A DNA stretch of 29,027 nucleotides from an uncultured Planctomycetia bacterium (GTDB lineage: Bacteria; Planctomycetota; UBA1135; GCA-002686595): positions 1 to 29,027 of the forward strand of contig CALFYL010000378.1 of the NCBI GenBank assembly GCA_937952135.1, given 5' to 3'. Positions within the stretch are counted from its first letter, which is position 1, and each line of letters begins with the position of its first letter. A program made the translations under genes and the position numbers. The notes under the pieces were generated by a model. The model saw nothing but the letters and a program-made list of their open reading frames with translations, searched no databases and was not told the origin of the DNA. This document shows, one piece after another, positions 26,600 through 29,027 of the stretch.

Positions 26600-27829
26600 C
26601 TACTTGACGAGCCGCAGATCGAGCCAGTTGAGCCGGTCGGCGACGTAGAGCCGCTCGTCCATCTCGACCTGCAGCGCGACGCGCCGCACGCCGCTGAGGT
26701 CGAGCGCACCGAACGACGTCGGCGCCATGCCACCCTCGATGCGGCCGCTGCGCCAGACGGGCGCGTCCGCACCGTCGAGGTAGATCGCGCACTGCACGCT
26801 GCCGCGGTAGGCGAGCAGTTCCACCGAATCGTCGATCGCCACGGCGCCGTGGAGCGACTTCCACGAACCGTCGAGCTCCCACTCCAGCCGGCTAGGCGCG
26901 TGCACCCCGACCCCGCGCGTCCAGACCTTGCCGCCGGCGCGAAGCGGGCCGCCCATCACCGAGCGATCGAGCTGGTGCGGCCAGCGCATCCCGCTGTCGT
27001 CGTCGGGCGGCCAGCCTTCGAGCGCGCGCGCCGGAGGGTTGGCCGAGAGGTGCGACACGGAACCGTCGTCGAGCACGATCTGGTCGAGCGCGTCGAGGGA
27101 GAGTGCGAGCGAGGCGCCGCCGCGCCAGCGCAGATGCGCGGCGCCCTTCTCGACGCGTTGGAGTTCGCCGTGGAGGCGGCCGCCGAGCGCGAGGTCGACG
27201 CTCACGCTCTTGGAGTTCTGCGGCGCCGGGGCGCGAGCGCCGAGCGGCTCGATCATCAACGCGCCCACCTCCGACCAGGGAAACGCGCGCACGCCGAGCG
27301 CGCTGTCGAACACGACGCCGTCGGCGCTGAACTCCTGAAAGCTCCCGTCCACGCGATCGATGCCGCGCGGCCGCAGCCAGTACAGCCGGTCGCCGCTCGC
27401 GGCGGGCAGCGGCGCCGCGCCGGCGAGCCGCGATTCGAACGCGATCGAGAGCACGTCGTCGATCGAGGCTTCCAGCCTTCCGCCGCCGGCGAGTTCGAGT
27501 TGCAGCTCCTCCCCGGCGGCGCTCGCGATGCGCGCCACGACCCAGTCGTGAGCGCCGAGGCGCACGTTCGCGCGCTCCGAAGCCGGACCTTCCGCGCGCG
27601 GACCGGGCGGCGGATCGATGCGAACGGCGATCGCGCCAAGGTCGCCAAGCGCCGCGAACTCCAGGTCCGCCAACGGCCGCGGCGACCACGCTCCGGAGCG
27701 CGACTGCACGTGCACCTGCCGCTGGGCCTGTGCCGGCGGAGCGGCGGGCTGGGGCGCGGGCGACGGGATGGACGGGTCCTGCGCCGTCGGGGGGAGCGTG
27801 GACGCGAAGGCGAGGAGCAGGGAGAGCAT
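26600..27829 (-). CDS. Exported NPCBM/NEW2-domain protein
   Basis: A 409-residue protein. A signal peptide (MLSLLLAFASTLPPTAQ) is followed by a Pro/Ala/Gln-rich linker. The middle (about 45-260) is beta-rich, with repeated segments such as GGGRLEASIDDVLSIAF and GGRLHGELQRV that look alike. The C-terminal about 130 residues form an NPCBM-like domain (GVGVHAPSRLEWELDG, VQCAIYLDG, LNWLDLRLV), a carbohydrate-binding type common in planctomycete exported proteins. ATG 27829 is chosen because of the signal peptide; the frame is open upstream as a shadow. It converges with the cyclase gene. Confidence 0.75.
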   Translation of the reverse strand: MLSLLLAFASTLPPTAQDPSIPSPAPQPAAPPAQAQRQVHVQSRSGAWSPRPLADLEFAALGDLGAIAVRIDPPPGPRAEGPASERANVRLGAHDWVVARIASAAGEELQLELAGGGRLEASIDDVLSIAFESRLAGAAPLPAASGDRLYWLRPRGIDRVDGSFQEFSADGVVFDSALGVRAFPWSEVGALMIEPLGARAPAPQNSKSVSVDLALGGRLHGELQRVEKGAAHLRWRGGASLALSLDALDQIVLDDGSVSHLSANPPARALEGWPPDDDSGMRWPHQLDRSVMGGPLRAGGKVWTRGVGVHAPSRLEWELDGSWKSLHGAVAIDDSVELLAYRGSVQCAIYLDGADAPVWRSGRIEGGMAPTSFGALDLSGVRRVALQVEMDERLYVADRLNWLDLRLVK

Positions 27830-28507
27830 CGTGGAGGTGGGCGCCGACCGTCCGGAGTGCGGAGCGAGTCGGAATGTAGCGCGGCCCACGACCCACGCCA
27901 TGCGGCTTGTCGCTCGACTTTCTCGAGGCCGACGCCCATCGAACTGGAACAATCTGCCGGGTTGGCAGACCACCGCGGAGGGGCCTCGACGCGCTGCCAA
28001 ATCGACAGCAAATCCCGCGACGATGGCTGCCGGCGCGCCGAAGTTCGGGCGCCACACACGGCGGCGTGCGCGGATCCGGTCCACGCTTCGAGCTCCCCCG
28101 TGCCCGCGCCACGGCCCCCCTGCCGAAGCTCCGCTGCGCCCGCTTCGGGCCTGCCGAGAGCCGCCCAGGACCCGCTTCCCGCCGCCTGCGGGGCGCCTCG
28201 CGACCTTCCGCTCACCCTCGGCACCCCGCGGCGAACCCGACTCCGCCCCGGGCGTCGCAGCGCCCCGGCGCACTTCTTGCGTTCGCGGCCGCCGCCGTCC
28301 GGGTCCGCGCGCTGCGTGGATCGGGGCGGCGCGTGTCGTCGGCGGCGCCGCGCACGTCTCCGCGCTCCCCCACGAGCCGGACGGCCCGCCGCGATGGCCA
28401 CGCTGCCGCACCCCCCAATCCGGCCCCGCGCTCGAAGGGCTGCGGCCGTCCCCCTCCCCGATCATTCCCTTCCGAATTCAACCCGCTCGAAGGCGAGACA
28501 ACACCCC
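27830..28507. other. Divergent spacer before groEL
   Basis: No supported gene is seen in these 678 bases. A small inverted repeat (TCTGCC/GGCAGA at 27953-27969) is the only symmetric site noticed. No groES gene and no CIRCE element (TTAGCACTC-N9-GAGTGCTAA) is visible before groEL. Confidence 0.4.
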
Positions 28508-29027
28508 ATGGCTGCTAAGCAATTGGTTTTTGAGGCGGAAGCGCGTGAAGCGATCCGCCGCGGCGTCGAGAAACTGGCCAAGGCCGTCACCAGCACCCTG
28601 GGCCCGCGCGGCCGCAACGCGGTGCTCGACAAGGGCTGGGGCGCGCCGACCATCACGAAGGACGGCGTCACCGTCGCCGAGGAAGTCCAGCTCACCGATC
28701 CCTACGAGGACCTCGGCGCGAAGCTGGTGAAGGAAGTCGCGAGCAAGACCTCGGACGTCGCCGGCGACGGCACGACCACCGCCACGCTGCTGACCGAGGC
28801 GATCTACACGCAGGGCTTGCGGGCGATCACGGCGGGTTCGAGCCACGCGCGCCTCGTCGCGGGCCTCGCCGACGGTCGCGACGCGGTGCTCGCCGCGCTC
28901 GACAAGGTCGCGAAGAAGGTCTCGAGCACCGACGAAGTGCGCCAGGTCGGAACGATCTCGGCGAACAACGATCCGCGCGTCGGCAAGATCATCGGCGACG
29001 CGATGGACAAGGTCGGCAAGGACGGCG
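28508..29027 (+). CDS. groL: Chaperonin GroEL, 5' part, runs off window
   Basis: The first 173 residues of a 60-kDa chaperonin subunit. LGPRGRNAVLDKGWGAPTIT, KDGVTVAEEVQL, YEDLGAKLVKEVASKTSDVA and GDGTTTATLL are the nucleotide-binding blocks of GroEL. The ATG at 28508 gives the usual short N-terminus. It is not preceded by groES, so it is either a second groEL copy or a split arrangement; planctomycetes often carry several. The 3' end is outside the window. Confidence 0.95.
   Translation, partial: MAAKQLVFEAEAREAIRRGVEKLAKAVTSTLGPRGRNAVLDKGWGAPTITKDGVTVAEEVQLTDPYEDLGAKLVKEVASKTSDVAGDGTTTATLLTEAIYTQGLRAITAGSSHARLVAGLADGRDAVLAALDKVAKKVSSTDEVRQVGTISANNDPRVGKIIGDAMDKVGKDG

Noticed and set aside
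27830..28465. 212-codon extension of the NPCBM protein
   Set aside because: The signal peptide begins at 27829; the extension is low-complexity shadow sequence.

Overview
The window looks like chromosomal DNA of a high-GC planctomycete-type bacterium (Planctomycetota). This is inferred from four things: MopE-like repeats joined to a C-terminal secretion-type domain that I associate with planctomycete exported proteins, an NPCBM-domain exported protein, planctomycete-style replication and excisionase genes in the island, and sparse Shine-Dalgarno sites outside the island. Species cannot be named from the sequence.

Left chromosomal flank (1-4641): the 5' part of a tRNA-Glu gene, an eboE-like gene in tandem with a Trm112-family gene (both minus), an exported protein of unknown function, and a PepP-type aminopeptidase (both plus). 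A strong hairpin with a U-tract on the minus strand follows pepP.

Integrated island (about 4642-21118, 16.4 kb): it sits in the 3' half of a tRNA-Lys(CTT) gene and is bounded by 52-bp direct repeats (50/52 identical). From left to right it holds: the displaced 3' end of its own integrase gene with a coupled run of three small genes (DUF5681-like and zinc-ribbon proteins included); a cargo region with small membrane proteins, a large exported beta-propeller/MopE protein, an Apea-like HEPN protein, and a HigB/HigA-ImmA toxin-antitoxin operon with a further HEPN protein; a 63-nt segment predicted to fold as a three-way junction; a replication module (winged-helix-like protein, two excisionase-like proteins, a Prim-Pol/PriCT-2/ATPase protein); and a small XRE regulator followed by a tyrosine recombinase. 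No phage structural or conjugation genes are visible, so the island resembles a phage satellite or a small integrative element.

The main discovery candidate is the way the integrase gene is built. The attP core lies inside the int reading frame. In the integrated state int reads without a stop out of the island, antisense through two tRNA-Lys genes and into frr. Its proper 3' end (68 codons) lies 16.4 kb away at the left end, in the same frame relative to the repeat. Excision would rebuild a continuous 536-codon int gene, joined by a 4-bp ATGA overlap to the left-end genes. The same DNA also carries repeated GGACTCC arm-type sites on both sides of the core, the antisense tRNA 3' half, and a hairpin that replaces the tRNA terminator left behind at the other end.

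Right chromosomal flank (21119-29027): tRNA-Lys(CTT) and tRNA-Lys(TTT) lie downstream of the conserved rpsB-tsf-pyrH-frr operon (all minus). They are followed by a diguanylate cyclase (plus), an exported NPCBM protein (minus), and the start of a groEL gene (plus) that runs off the window.
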